The position numbers and the translations under genes are program-made. From Treponema sp. UBA792 (GTDB lineage Bacteria; Spirochaetota; Spirochaetia; Treponematales; Treponemataceae), in assembly GCA_002296965.1 (NCBI GenBank), contig DBIW01000046.1:1-62472 (forward strand): 62,472 nt of DNA, given 5' to 3'. The notes beneath the pieces were generated by a model that saw only the letters and a list, made by a program, of their open reading frames with translations, ran no database searches and had not been told where the DNA came from. Shown in pieces: positions 17,491 to 26,903 of this stretch. The first letter of the stretch is position 1. The number at the start of each line of letters is the position of its first letter.

Positions 17491-19569
17491 ATGGTCAAAG
17501 GTCTTGAGAAAAAGGTGAGCATTACGGCGCGTCTTGGTGTCGTGGTCCTCTGCATTACATTTGCGGTGATGGGACTTCTTCTTATGGTCGTATCGAAAGT
17601 CGTGAAGCGGCAGATAGAGAACACCTATCTGGAGCTGTCGGTCAACATTGTGAATGGACGTGCCCGCGAGGTTTTCGAGTGGATTGATACCTATCAGAAC
17701 GACCTGAGGATATACACCGAGGCCGATGCTGTTAAGAGCGGAGACAAGAGCCGTGTGATAGACTGGCTTCATTCGCATCAGAATCTGAGGAATCCGAACT
17801 ATGACTATATGTTCTTTTCTGATACCGAGGGAACTACTTACCGCGACACGGGACTTGTAGGCGCCAGAGGCGCGGTGAGGGAGCGTGACTACCATAGGGC
17901 GATGGTCGGTGAAGGTGCGGATGTCTTTGCCGGAGACATGGTAAAATCCAAGACATCGGGGAAATATGTAGTGCCTGTGGCCCGGCCCGCAAGGGACTCT
18001 TCGGGAAAGGTTTTCGGGTATTTTGTCGGAATGATCGGTGTAGACATGATCCGGTCTGAAATTCAGGGAGCCGCCGTTGGCTCCACCGGATATTTCATAC
18101 TGAATGACGGAAGCGGAACCATTACCGCCCATAAAAACCAGTCCGAGGTGATGAAGAAGATAGATTCATATCCCGCGATAAGCGGAATAATCAGTGGCGG
18201 CAGAAGCGGATATGCCGGCACGGTCATTGACGGCGAGAAGGTCCACGTGTTCTGCGCCCCGGTTCCTGACACGAACTGGACTATGACGCTCGTTATTTCT
18301 GACAGCCAGATATATGACTCGGTGCGGAAAGCCAAGACGATAATAATCATCTTCGGCGTGATGATGGGCATAATCATCTATATATTCTTTGTCCTTGCGC
18401 TGACGAACATACTTGGCAGGCTGAAGAAGGTGAACCGGATTGTGGACGACTTCTGTACCGGTTCCGCGGATCTTACGGTCCAGCTGAAAGTCAAGCGGAA
18501 TGACGAGGTCGGATCCCTTGTGATACTGATGAACCGCTTCATAGGAAAATTCAGGACAATCATGGCCGCGATCAAGGCTTCCGAGACAAATCTTGCGGAT
18601 GTCGGCCGTACCCTTACCGACGAGATCCAGTCCACGACGGCTACTGTCGCCCAGATGTCCGACAATATCGGTCAGGTGAACGGGCAGGTCAGAAGCCAGA
18701 CCGAGAACCTTGAGCGCTCGGCCGCGGCGATCACACAGATAACAAGCAATATAGATTCCCTTGACAATATGATTCAGACCCAGGCTTCAAGCGTCGTCGA
18801 GGCTTCCGCGGCCGTCGAGCAGATGATAGGAAACATCAAGGCCGTGGACGCTTCCGTGGTGAAGATGGCGGATGAATTCAATGTCCTTGAGTCGGACACT
18901 AAGACCGGAATCGAGAAGAACACGACCGTGAACGGACTGATACAGAAAATCGCGGACCAGTCCAGCTCCATGATGGATGCGAATTCGATAATCCAGAGCA
19001 TAGCCGAACAGACGAACCTGCTTGCGATGAACGCCGCTATTGAGGCGGCCCATGCGGGCGAGGCCGGAAAGGGATTCTCCGTCGTGGCGGACGAGATCCG
19101 CAAGCTCGCCGAGACTTCCGCGGAGCAGTCGAACAGAATCGGACAGGAGCTGAACAACATCCAGGACGGAATCTCCCATGTAGTGGAGGCGTCCACCGAG
19201 TCTGAGAAATCATTCCAGTCCGTCTCGTCACATATATCATCGACCGGAGAGCTTGTGTCCCAGATCCGCGGCGCGATGGAGGAGCAGCAGTCCGGCTCAC
19301 AGCAGATTCTTCAGGCCCTGCGCGCGATGAACGACAGCACTACGGAGGTGCGCGGAGCCGCAGGAGAAATGACAAAGGGCGGAGAGGAGATTCTCCGCGA
19401 CGTGACTGAACTTAAGGATGCCATGTCCGTGATTGAGACCGCTATGTCGGAACTGAACAGCGGAACTTCATATGTCAACGATACGGCCGCAAAGCTCAGG
19501 AGCGCCGCCGCCACGCTTACCGGCTCCATAAAGCAAATAGGTGATGAGGTCGGCCAGTTCAAGGTCTGA
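17491..19569 (+). CDS. methyl-accepting chemotaxis protein
   Basis: Inner-membrane chemoreceptor, 692 aa. Transmembrane segment 1 at about 14-37, a periplasmic dCache-like sensor domain (about 38-280), transmembrane segment 2 at about 285-310, HAMP (about 311-365, DEVGSL), then a long helical signalling domain with the hairpin tip [18 protein letters not shown] (about 510). Methylation-site glutamines and glutamates flank the tip. The ligand is not predictable. GGAG lies at the usual spacing. A lipase-like gene follows after 11 nt, probably on the same transcript. Confidence 0.94.
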   Translation: MVKGLEKKVSITARLGVVVLCITFAVMGLLLMVVSKVVKRQIENTYLELSVNIVNGRAREVFEWIDTYQNDLRIYTEADAVKSGDKSRVIDWLHSHQNLRNPNYDYMFFSDTEGTTYRDTGLVGARGAVRERDYHRAMVGEGADVFAGDMVKSKTSGKYVVPVARPARDSSGKVFGYFVGMIGVDMIRSEIQGAAVGSTGYFILNDGSGTITAHKNQSEVMKKIDSYPAISGIISGGRSGYAGTVIDGEKVHVFCAPVPDTNWTMTLVISDSQIYDSVRKAKTIIIIFGVMMGIIIYIFFVLALTNILGRLKKVNRIVDDFCTGSADLTVQLKVKRNDEVGSLVILMNRFIGKFRTIMAAIKASETNLADVGRTLTDEIQSTTATVAQMSDNIGQVNGQVRSQTENLERSAAAITQITSNIDSLDNMIQTQASSVVEASAAVEQMIGNIKAVDASVVKMADEFNVLESDTKTGIEKNTTVNGLIQKIADQSSSMMDANSIIQSIAEQTNLLAMNAAIEAAHAGEAGKGFSVVADEIRKLAETSAEQSNRIGQELNNIQDGISHVVEASTESEKSFQSVSSHISSTGELVSQIRGAMEEQQSGSQQILQALRAMNDSTTEVRGAAGEMTKGGEEILRDVTELKDAMSVIETAMSELNSGTSYVNDTAAKLRSAAATLTGSIKQIGDEVGQFKV

Positions 19570-19580
19570 CGGGTGGAACT

Positions 19581-20714
19581 ATGGCTGATTTTCTGGATTA
19601 CCTTAAATGGCGCGGAGATCTGTCCTTTGACGAGTCGCCGTTCTGCCAGGTCGATGCGCTGCTTCTCTGCCAGCTGTCATATTTGAATTTTGACGGGATT
19701 CTGGGCTCCTCTTTTGGTGATGGAATTTCTCTTGATGTCCTTGCGGAGGAATTCCGTTCCTCGCCCGACTTTCAGACCCGCTCATATATGGGAATGGTTA
19801 TAAACAGCCGGACGCCGGAACTGCTTGCTGAATGCGGCCGTTCCCGCCGTTTTTCCTCCGTCGTGGTCTGCGGCTATGTGCCGGTGCTTGACAGCGGCAG
19901 GGAGGAGCAGTTCTGCGCCATGACATTCAGAGTCGGCAGAAATGTCTCCGCGGTGGTTTTCAGGGGAACGGATGACACCTTGGCCGGATGGAAAGAGGAT
20001 TTCAACATAAGCTATATGGAGCAGATTCCTTCCCAGGCCGATGCGCTGGGCTATTTTGTCAGGGCGGCATCGGAGCTGCGCGGAAAATTTATATGCGCCG
20101 GACACTCAAAGGGCGGAAATGTGGCTCTTTATGCGGCCGTTTTATGTCCCCGCAGAATTCAGGACAGGATAATTTCTGTGTACAATTTTGACGGTCCCGG
20201 GTTTCCGACTGAGTTCTTCCGCGGCGACGGTTTTTTGCGCCTGGCTGACCGTCTTCATTCCTTCTATCCGGAATTCTCGATAGTGGGAATGATTTTCAGC
20301 CATTATGAGAGATATACGGTTGTCCGTAGCTCCGAATTCGCGATAATGCAGCACGACGCGTTCTCCTGGCAGATAGAGGGAGCCGCTCTTGTCGCTGCCG
20401 GGGACTTCACTGATGAGTCGAAATTCTTCTATAAGACATTCAACGGTTGGGTTACGGACATAAGCCGCGACGACCGGAAGAGGTTTGTGGACGCGCTGTT
20501 CGCCGTGCTGTACGCGTCGGACGCGAGGACAAACACCGAGCTTGACGAGGACAAGCTCCGCGCCTCGGCAAAAATGCTCAGGGCAATGAAGGAGCTGGAT
20601 CCGGAGACAAGGGATTCCGTGCGCGCGATTCTCAGGCTGCTTGTCAGAGTCGCCAAGAGCAATCTTCCGATTGTCAATGTTCTGGGCGGGCTTTTCCCGG
20701 CGGCTAAAAAATAA
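19581..20714 (+). CDS. Mbeg1-like / DUF2974 alpha/beta-hydrolase family protein
   Basis: A 377-aa cytoplasmic-looking protein with no signal peptide. The segment AVVFRGTDDTLAGWKEDF followed by AGHSKGGNVALYAA (GxSxG nucleophile elbow, Ser about residue 176) is the pattern of the DUF2974/lipase-3-like group. The C-terminal region contains an acidic/basic helix. Substrate unknown; in this family hydrolysis has rarely been shown. GTGGAA precedes the ATG. It sits between the chemoreceptor and the FHA-phosphatase-kinase unit, but the FHA gene has its own promoter. Confidence 0.75.
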   Translation: MADFLDYLKWRGDLSFDESPFCQVDALLLCQLSYLNFDGILGSSFGDGISLDVLAEEFRSSPDFQTRSYMGMVINSRTPELLAECGRSRRFSSVVVCGYVPVLDSGREEQFCAMTFRVGRNVSAVVFRGTDDTLAGWKEDFNISYMEQIPSQADALGYFVRAASELRGKFICAGHSKGGNVALYAAVLCPRRIQDRIISVYNFDGPGFPTEFFRGDGFLRLADRLHSFYPEFSIVGMIFSHYERYTVVRSSEFAIMQHDAFSWQIEGAALVAAGDFTDESKFFYKTFNGWVTDISRDDRKRFVDALFAVLYASDARTNTELDEDKLRASAKMLRAMKELDPETRDSVRAILRLLVRVAKSNLPIVNVLGGLFPAAKK

Positions 20715-20734
20715 CTTCCGGATGAATTTTTCCT

Positions 20735-20763
20735 TTGTAAATAAGGCGCTCACGTTGTATACT
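20735..20763 (+). promoter_or_regulatory. promoter of the FHA-phosphatase-kinase unit
   Basis: TTGTAA (20735-20740), 17-bp spacer, TATACT (20758-20763), then 7 nt to the ATG at 20771. There is no Shine-Dalgarno sequence, so the mRNA is predicted to be leaderless. Confidence 0.7.
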
Positions 20764-20770
20764 GTCCGCT

Positions 20771-21115
20771 ATGAGTGACAAGACGATTTCTACAAACAGT
20801 CCGGTCGGGCATCATCTTGATGCGATCGGCGAGTCCAAGCCGGCATCATATCTTATGTTCAACAGAAAGAAGATTGAGCTTGTGGCGAAAATAACAATAG
20901 GCCGCGAGAGCGACAATGATATTGTCGTGGACAACAAGCTTGCGAGCCGCCATCATGCCATGATCCAGAAAATCCGGGACGCGTACTTCATCAAGGATGA
21001 GGGCAGCACGAACGGGACCTTCCTTAACGGCGCGAGAATTCCCGCAGGAAAATATGTCAAGCTCAATCCGGGTGACAAAATCACAGTAGGAAACGCGAGC
21101 CTGGTCATATCCTGA
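20771..21115 (+). CDS. FHA-domain protein
   Basis: A 114-aa protein that is little more than one forkhead-associated domain, the module that binds phosphothreonine. The core motifs are present: IGRESDNDIVV (Gly-Arg and Ser for phosphate contact), SRHHAMI, and DEGSTNGTFLNG. A basic-neutral N-terminal tail of about 30 residues precedes it. It is the first gene of a three-gene unit with a phosphatase and a Ser/Thr kinase, so it is the likely phospho-adaptor for the kinase at 22131. Confidence 0.92.
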   Translation: MSDKTISTNSPVGHHLDAIGESKPASYLMFNRKKIELVAKITIGRESDNDIVVDNKLASRHHAMIQKIRDAYFIKDEGSTNGTFLNGARIPAGKYVKLNPGDKITVGNASLVIS

Positions 21116-22134
21116 TGGGAGGCGCGGATCCGTTCACCGGAATTCTGTGTTCCGAAAAACTTCCAGACTATGAATATCTCCTGAATACGGCGGATTCGGC
21201 GGCTTCCGTTCTTGAGCATGAGGACGGAGGCTACAGACCTGCGGACAGCGACGGAAATCCGGGCGGGCTTCTTGACTTTACCGGAGGCAGCCGGATGCTT
21301 TCCGTCGTCGTTCCGGATATCCATGCGCGGCCGTCTTTTCTGGAGAATCTGCTTGCGTTCAGGATTCCCGCCGGTTCCGATCCCTGCTGCGGCGGACAGA
21401 CTGTCATCAGCGCGCTGGAAAAAAAATCCCTGAGGGTGATCTGCGTCGGCGACATAATGCACACGGAGCGCGTCACCGCGGAGAGATGGCGTTCGGCCGC
21501 TGCCGAATTCGGACGCGGGGAGTATTCCGGTCCTTCCATGCGCGCGGAGATGCGGGAAAGCCTTTCCGTGCTTGCCTGTGTGATGGAGCTGAAGATCCGA
21601 TTTCCATCGGTGTTCCATGTCCTCAAGGGAAACCACGAGAACGTCATGAACAGGACCGGAGGAGGAGATTTCAGTTTCTGCAAATATGCGGACGAGGGCA
21701 GGATGGTGCGCGAATTCATAAGTTCTGTCTACGGCGATGATGTCCTGTATATGATTTCCTGCTGGGAGCGTTTTCTCCCGCTCGCCGCTGTGATTCCGGG
21801 GTGCGTGATAAGCCATGCGGAGCCTGAGCGGACATTTTCCCGCAGGGAGCTTGTCGATGCGCGGCTTGAGTCCGATGTCGTGCGTGGCCTTACCTGGACG
21901 GCGAACGGCGCGGCGGAGGAGGGGAGCGCGGCGGGCACGGCGGCGGCTCTTCTTCCGGGATTCACTGGAAGTCCGTTTTTCATTTGCGGCCACCGCCCCG
22001 TGTCAGGTGATTTCGCGGTCCGGCAGAACGGAAGGGTTTTTCAGATTCATAATCCGGACAGGCAGAATGTCGCGTTTGTCCGCAGTGACGGAGAATTCTG
22101 TCCTGAGACTGATATTGTTGGGGTGAATGTATGA
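21115..22134 (+). CDS. metallophosphoesterase (PPP-like, calcineurin fold)
   Basis: A 339-aa protein with the metal-binding motifs of the calcineurin-like superfamily: PDIHAR (D-x-H, about residue 68), VGDIMHTERV (GD, about 110), KGNHENV (GNHE, about 172), and later His residues in ISHAEPER and CGHRPVSG. It overlaps the FHA stop codon by one base and the kinase start by four (ATGA), which indicates coupled translation. Placed between a phosphothreonine reader and a kinase, it is likely the opposing phosphatase; this is inference from position. Confidence 0.82.
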   Translation: MGGADPFTGILCSEKLPDYEYLLNTADSAASVLEHEDGGYRPADSDGNPGGLLDFTGGSRMLSVVVPDIHARPSFLENLLAFRIPAGSDPCCGGQTVISALEKKSLRVICVGDIMHTERVTAERWRSAAAEFGRGEYSGPSMRAEMRESLSVLACVMELKIRFPSVFHVLKGNHENVMNRTGGGDFSFCKYADEGRMVREFISSVYGDDVLYMISCWERFLPLAAVIPGCVISHAEPERTFSRRELVDARLESDVVRGLTWTANGAAEEGSAAGTAAALLPGFTGSPFFICGHRPVSGDFAVRQNGRVFQIHNPDRQNVAFVRSDGEFCPETDIVGVNV

Positions 22135-23759
22135 GCGAGGAATTTCCTCCTGTTATAGGGAAATACAAGGTTCTCGGCGTCGTCGCAAGGGGCGGAATGG
22201 GCGTTGTCTACAAGGCAGTCCATCCGTCGCTGCGCCGTTATGTCGTCATAAAGAAGATGACTGCCCGCGGAAATTCGGCCAATGCCGGACGGTTCAAGAA
22301 GGAGGCGCAGATTCTGCTTGACCTCCAGAGTCCGTATATCGTCCATCTGTTCGATTATTTTACCGAGGGCGGCTACCGTTATATGGTGGAGGAGCTTGTT
22401 GACGGAATGGCTCTTGACAAGCTGATTGCCAAGCAGACAGTCCTTCCGCCGCAGATAGCGATGCTCGTGATGCAGGATGCGTGTTTCGCGCTCAAGTATG
22501 CCCATTCAAAGGATATTGTCCACCGCGACATAAAGCCCGGAAACATACTCATATCAAAGCGCGGCGAGATAAAGCTGGCTGATTTCGGTATCGCGAGCGA
22601 TGCATCGGATGACTCGATGGACACGAAGAGCGGGACCGCGCTCGGAACTCCCGCATATATGCCTCCGGAGCAGTTCGAGAACAGCGCCGGAGTCGACAGC
22701 CGGGCCGACATATATGCGCTTGGAATAATGCTCTATGAGATGGTCACGGGTACAAAACCGTATCCCGGAACATTCTCCATAGAGACGCTGAATGTGGTCA
22801 AAAAGGGAAAATACATTCCTCCGCGGAAAATAGACAAGACGATTCCTGTCGGAATATGCAGGCTGATAAGAAAAATGATACGGCCCAAGGCTTCCGCGCG
22901 TTTCCGTTCTGTGGAGCCGGTGCTGAAGGCCGTCAGGAAATATCTTTCACGGTATGACACGCACGAGATCCGTGTCCAGGTCGCTAAATCAGTGCTTGCG
23001 CAGAAAATGTACGCGTTTCCTGAATTCCGCGAGAAGGACAGGACCGCCCGCCTTGTGAGGAGGATTTTTCTTGCCTCCGTCTCGGCCGCAGCCCTGCTTG
23101 TCCTGTGCTGGAAGTCAGGACTTGTCCACAGAACCGTTCTCCGCGGGATTTATTCGCCGGTCTCTGTGGAAATCGCCGTGCCCAGAACGCTCTCGGAATC
23201 GCCGGATCTTCCGGTGAAGGCGTTTTTCTTCCGGAACGACAACGACGGTATCCCTGAGGTTCCCGGAACGCGCCGTGTGTTCGCGCCTGAGGGCAGCCGG
23301 AAATCCGGGCGGATTCTTGCCGCCCTGAAGCGGAAGAAGGTTCCTGCGGAAAGCGGGCGGGACAGGATTTTCCGTACGTCCGATGTGTTCCTGTCCGACG
23401 GGGACTACCGTGTCAAGATTGCTGCCGGGCCGTACGTGTGGTGGAAATCGTTCTCTGTGGACGGAGACTCTCTTGTTCTCGGATGTGATTTTCTTAGGGA
23501 CAGCCGCAGAAACCTGAGGATAAGAGCCTCGGCCTCTGATTCAGTGACAGGCGCGGACATATCAGGCATGACGGAATTCGAGTTTTTTTCCGGAGACAGG
23601 TGGCTGCCTGTAAGGGCTGTTCCCCAGGGGACTCTTGTGTCCGGGAAGGTCTGGAAAATCCGTGCCGTAAGCTCAGGCTACGCTCCTGAATATTTTTCCC
23701 TTATGATAGACTGGTTTCAGGATGAGCTGTGCATAGAGGCGTCCCTGCGTCCGGAGTGA
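22131..23759 (+). CDS. membrane-anchored Ser/Thr protein kinase
   Basis: A 542-aa bacterial Hanks-type kinase. The kinase domain occupies about 10-270: glycine loop ARGGMGVVYKA (first Gly is Ala), ATP-binding Lys in VVIKK (about 41), HRDIKPGN catalytic loop (about 128), DFG (about 149), and GTPAYMPPEQ substrate loop. A single transmembrane segment follows at about 307-327, then a region of about 215 residues presumably outside the cytoplasmic membrane, beta-rich and without PASTA repeats. Its ligand is unknown. It is co-translated with the phosphatase through a four-base overlap. Confidence 0.93.
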   Translation: MSEEFPPVIGKYKVLGVVARGGMGVVYKAVHPSLRRYVVIKKMTARGNSANAGRFKKEAQILLDLQSPYIVHLFDYFTEGGYRYMVEELVDGMALDKLIAKQTVLPPQIAMLVMQDACFALKYAHSKDIVHRDIKPGNILISKRGEIKLADFGIASDASDDSMDTKSGTALGTPAYMPPEQFENSAGVDSRADIYALGIMLYEMVTGTKPYPGTFSIETLNVVKKGKYIPPRKIDKTIPVGICRLIRKMIRPKASARFRSVEPVLKAVRKYLSRYDTHEIRVQVAKSVLAQKMYAFPEFREKDRTARLVRRIFLASVSAAALLVLCWKSGLVHRTVLRGIYSPVSVEIAVPRTLSESPDLPVKAFFFRNDNDGIPEVPGTRRVFAPEGSRKSGRILAALKRKKVPAESGRDRIFRTSDVFLSDGDYRVKIAAGPYVWWKSFSVDGDSLVLGCDFLRDSRRNLRIRASASDSVTGADISGMTEFEFFSGDRWLPVRAVPQGTLVSGKVWKIRAVSSGYAPEYFSLMIDWFQDELCIEASLRPE

Positions 23760-23808
23760 ATTAATCTGTACGAAAATAGAATAAACATCTATTTGGGTGT
23801 TTTTTCCT

Positions 23809-23837
23809 ATGTAAAAATATGTAAAGTAGTGTACAAT
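23809..23837 (+). promoter_or_regulatory. promoter of the carbohydrate-envelope operon
   Basis: ATGTAA (23809-23814), 17-bp spacer, TACAAT (23832-23837), then 8 nt to the ATG at 23846. There is no Shine-Dalgarno sequence before the ATG. Confidence 0.55.
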
Positions 23838-23845
23838 GGAGCATT

Positions 23846-26800
23846 ATGATAGGAATTAAAATTAACAAGACCTTACGAAACTTTATAATTGGCGTTCTTG
23901 CAATTATTTTGATTTTCGTTGTGAAAAGCCTTTTTCCTGACAAGGATTTCCATGAAAAATATGAAGGTTACAATCTGTCCGCTTCGTCCGGCTCTTCTTC
24001 GGATGTCAGGACCTATTCCGAGTATCAGGAGATTCATTCAGCCGCGGCAAAACCATCCGTGTCCGTGGCGCTGGATGTTTTCGCCTATGACCGTGGCTCA
24101 TCCTATGGAATTTCGGAAAAATACGACTATTACGGCAGGGATGTCGTAGTCACGGAGGACAGATCTTCCGTGACATGGCCGGTGGATGTGCCCGAATCCG
24201 GTTTCTACAATATAGAGATGGAGTATGTCGCCGTTCCCTCCAGAAACATAAATATGGAGCGGATTTTATATATAAACGGTGAGATTCCGTTCAGCGGAGC
24301 GGACATCCTGTCCTTCTCAAGGCTTTGGAAGGACGGCGGTCCTGTGAAATACGACAACCAGGGAAACAGCATCCGCCCGTCTCAGGTGGAATTCTACGCT
24401 CCGCAGACAGTCCGCTTCAAGAGCGATCTCGGATACGAGGTGGATCCGTACTGTTTCTATTTCAGTTCCGGCAGGAATACTGTCACTCTTGAGTCCACCA
24501 ACGAGCCTATGGCCGTCAGTTCGATAAGGCTTGTTCCTGTCCGTAAGTATAATACTTATGAGCAGTACGTGTCCGCTCAGCCGTCTTCCCCGGACTCGTA
24601 TAAAGGCGGCGGAGTTTCAGTGAAAATTCAGGGAGAGGATGCCGCCGCAAGATCGGATCCTTCCCTCTTCGCAAGATATGACCGTTCCTCCGCGATAACT
24701 GAGCCTTACAGCGTCACCCATACGGTGCTGAACTATGCCGGAGGCGAGTCGTGGAAATCTTCCGGTCAGTGGATAGAGTGGAATTTCGAGGTTCCCGATG
24801 ACGGCTGGTATACGGTGTCGTTCCAGGCGCGCCAGCTGTATCAGCGCGGATATGTCGCAAGCCGCACGATTTACATTGACGGCGAGATTCCTGTGGACAG
24901 CGTGAAGAACGTCGGATTTCCGTTCAGTTCGGACTGGAAGCTGACAACTCTTTCCGGCGATGACGGTGTTCCGTACAGATTCTATCTGTCGAAGGGCGCG
25001 CATACGCTCCGCATGGAGGCGACTCTGGGAGAGATCGGCTCGATAATCAGCGATCTTCAGGACAGCATTTTCCGCCTGAACAAAATCTACCGCACGATTC
25101 TGGTTCTTACCGGAAACTATCCCGACCAGTTCCGTGACTACGAGATTGACAAGGTTTATCCTGAGGAAGTGGACGCCATGCTTCTTGAGAGCAGACGCCT
25201 TTATCGTTCCGTAGACCGTTTTGTGTCGGTCATGGGGCAGAAGTCCGACAAGATTGCCATGGCCGAGACCCTTGCCGTCCAGCTTGAGAATTTCTACAAG
25301 AACCCTGACAGAATCACCAAGGGATTTCAGAATTTCAAGGACAATATAACATCTCTTGGCAGCTCGCTGCTTTCCATGGCGGAGACGAAGCTGGACGTTG
25401 ACTATATTCTGATCCAGTCTGCCGGTGACAAAATCAGACCTGTGAAAGCCGGATTCTTCAGAAAGGCCCGCCATGAGATAGTCTCGTTCCTCACCTCATT
25501 CTTTGTCGATTCGACTAAACTCGGCAATGTCTACGGAAAGGATGCGGAGCATACGATTGAGGTCTGGATCGTGACAGGCCGTGATCAGAGCACGATTCTC
25601 AAGAATATGATAGATGACAGTTTCACCCCGGAATCCGGTGTGAACGTGAACGTAAAGCTTATAGCGCTTGATTCTCTGCTCAATGCGGTAGTCGCCGGAA
25701 ACGGACCTGATGTCGTAATCTCCGTGGATTCCGCAAGACCTGTGGATTATGCCCTCCGCAACGCCAATGTCGATCTTATGCGTTTTTCCGACTGCGAGGA
25801 TGTGCTGAAGCAGTTCAAGCCGAGCGCATACGAGGCGTACCGCTATAGCGGAGGAATTTATGCCCTTCCGGAGACGCAGACATTCAATCTTCTTTTCTAT
25901 AGAAAGGATATTCTGAAGCAGCTGGAGCTTGAAATTCCGCAGACCTGGGACGATCTTATCGCCATACTTCCGACTCTTCAGGGAAACAATCTGACGGTCG
26001 GAATTCCCTATCCGAGCATTCAGGCGCCGGACATGACGACATTCTATTCTATGGTATATCAGCGCGGCGGCTCGGTCTACAATGACAGGGGAACAAAAAC
26101 GCTTATCGACAGCGAGGCAGGAATCGCATCGTTCAAGGAATATACGAGTTTCTACAACAGCTACGGACTTCCTTCCGTGTTCGATTTCCTGAACAGGTTC
26201 CGTTCAGGCGAGATGCCTATCGGAGTCGCGAACTACCAGACTTACAACACGCTTGTCGTTTCCGCTCCGGAAATCCGCGGGCAGTGGGATTTTACCTATC
26301 TGCCTGGAACTGAGAGAACCGGACCGGACGGAAAGACATATATCGACCGTTCCAGCGTGTCAGGCGGAACCTGTGTGATGATGATAAAGAAGGGAATGGA
26401 CTCGTCTGACATCGACATCGGAGCGGACTATTCTTCCGTGTCGTACAGTTCAATCGTCGGAAGGGATATGTCCGGGCTTGCGCCTGGAATTGACGCGGAG
26501 ACGCTGAGAAAGGTCGTGAAGAACGAGAACCGGATGCGTGACTCATGGGAATTTATGAAGTGGTGGGTCTCATCGGATACTCAGGTCAGGTTCGGCCGCG
26601 AGATAGAGGCTCTGCTCGGCTCGTCCTCACGTTATGCGACGGCGAATGTGGAGGCTTTCAGGCAGCTCCCGTGGAGCTCAAGGCAGATGGAGGTTCTTCT
26701 CAATTCTCTTGACGAGACGGTCGGTCTTCCTGAGGTTCCGGGCAGCTACTTCACCCCACGCCATATTGTCAACGGAACACGTAAAGTCATAAACGAGAAG

Positions 26801-26893
26801 GAGGATCCGCGTGAGACTCTGATTGACTATGCGCGCAAGATTAATGAAGAGCTGACCAGAAAGCGTCAGGAATTTGCTTTGCCTACAGAGTAA
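23846..26893 (+). CDS. membrane-anchored ABC substrate-binding protein with N-terminal beta-sandwich (CBM-like) domains
   Basis: A 1015-aa protein. An uncleaved signal anchor lies at residues 12-30 with no lipobox Cys. Two similar domains follow (about 70-235 and 255-395); both have W/Y-rich beta strands with the DGWYT.. and (L)YINGEIP or IYIDGEIP motifs of CBM6/35-like sandwiches. A helical linker (about 395-560) comes next, then a family-1 extracellular solute-binding domain (about 570-985: IEVWIVTGRD, GPDVVISVDS, GIYALPETQTFNLLFYRKD). This fusion is unusual: most solute-binding proteins are free or lipid-anchored. First gene of the operon; it should present a polymer or oligosaccharide to the permeases next to it. 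Confidence 0.85.
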   Translation: MIGIKINKTLRNFIIGVLAIILIFVVKSLFPDKDFHEKYEGYNLSASSGSSSDVRTYSEYQEIHSAAAKPSVSVALDVFAYDRGSSYGISEKYDYYGRDVVVTEDRSSVTWPVDVPESGFYNIEMEYVAVPSRNINMERILYINGEIPFSGADILSFSRLWKDGGPVKYDNQGNSIRPSQVEFYAPQTVRFKSDLGYEVDPYCFYFSSGRNTVTLESTNEPMAVSSIRLVPVRKYNTYEQYVSAQPSSPDSYKGGGVSVKIQGEDAAARSDPSLFARYDRSSAITEPYSVTHTVLNYAGGESWKSSGQWIEWNFEVPDDGWYTVSFQARQLYQRGYVASRTIYIDGEIPVDSVKNVGFPFSSDWKLTTLSGDDGVPYRFYLSKGAHTLRMEATLGEIGSIISDLQDSIFRLNKIYRTILVLTGNYPDQFRDYEIDKVYPEEVDAMLLESRRLYRSVDRFVSVMGQKSDKIAMAETLAVQLENFYKNPDRITKGFQNFKDNITSLGSSLLSMAETKLDVDYILIQSAGDKIRPVKAGFFRKARHEIVSFLTSFFVDSTKLGNVYGKDAEHTIEVWIVTGRDQSTILKNMIDDSFTPESGVNVNVKLIALDSLLNAVVAGNGPDVVISVDSARPVDYALRNANVDLMRFSDCEDVLKQFKPSAYEAYRYSGGIYALPETQTFNLLFYRKDILKQLELEIPQTWDDLIAILPTLQGNNLTVGIPYPSIQAPDMTTFYSMVYQRGGSVYNDRGTKTLIDSEAGIASFKEYTSFYNSYGLPSVFDFLNRFRSGEMPIGVANYQTYNTLVVSAPEIRGQWDFTYLPGTERTGPDGKTYIDRSSVSGGTCVMMIKKGMDSSDIDIGADYSSVSYSSIVGRDMSGLAPGIDAETLRKVVKNENRMRDSWEFMKWWVSSDTQVRFGREIEALLGSSSRYATANVEAFRQLPWSSRQMEVLLNSLDETVGLPEVPGSYFTPRHIVNGTRKVINEKEDPRETLIDYARKINEELTRKRQEFALPTE

Positions 26894-26903
26894 GGGGAAT
26901 CTT

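Noticed and set aside
20953..21993. Minus-strand 346-codon open frame opposite the FHA and phosphatase genes
   Set aside because: The sense-strand genes have clear FHA and metallophosphatase motifs. The antisense frame is Arg/His/Pro-rich without any recognisable domain, as expected of a shadow frame in GC-rich DNA.
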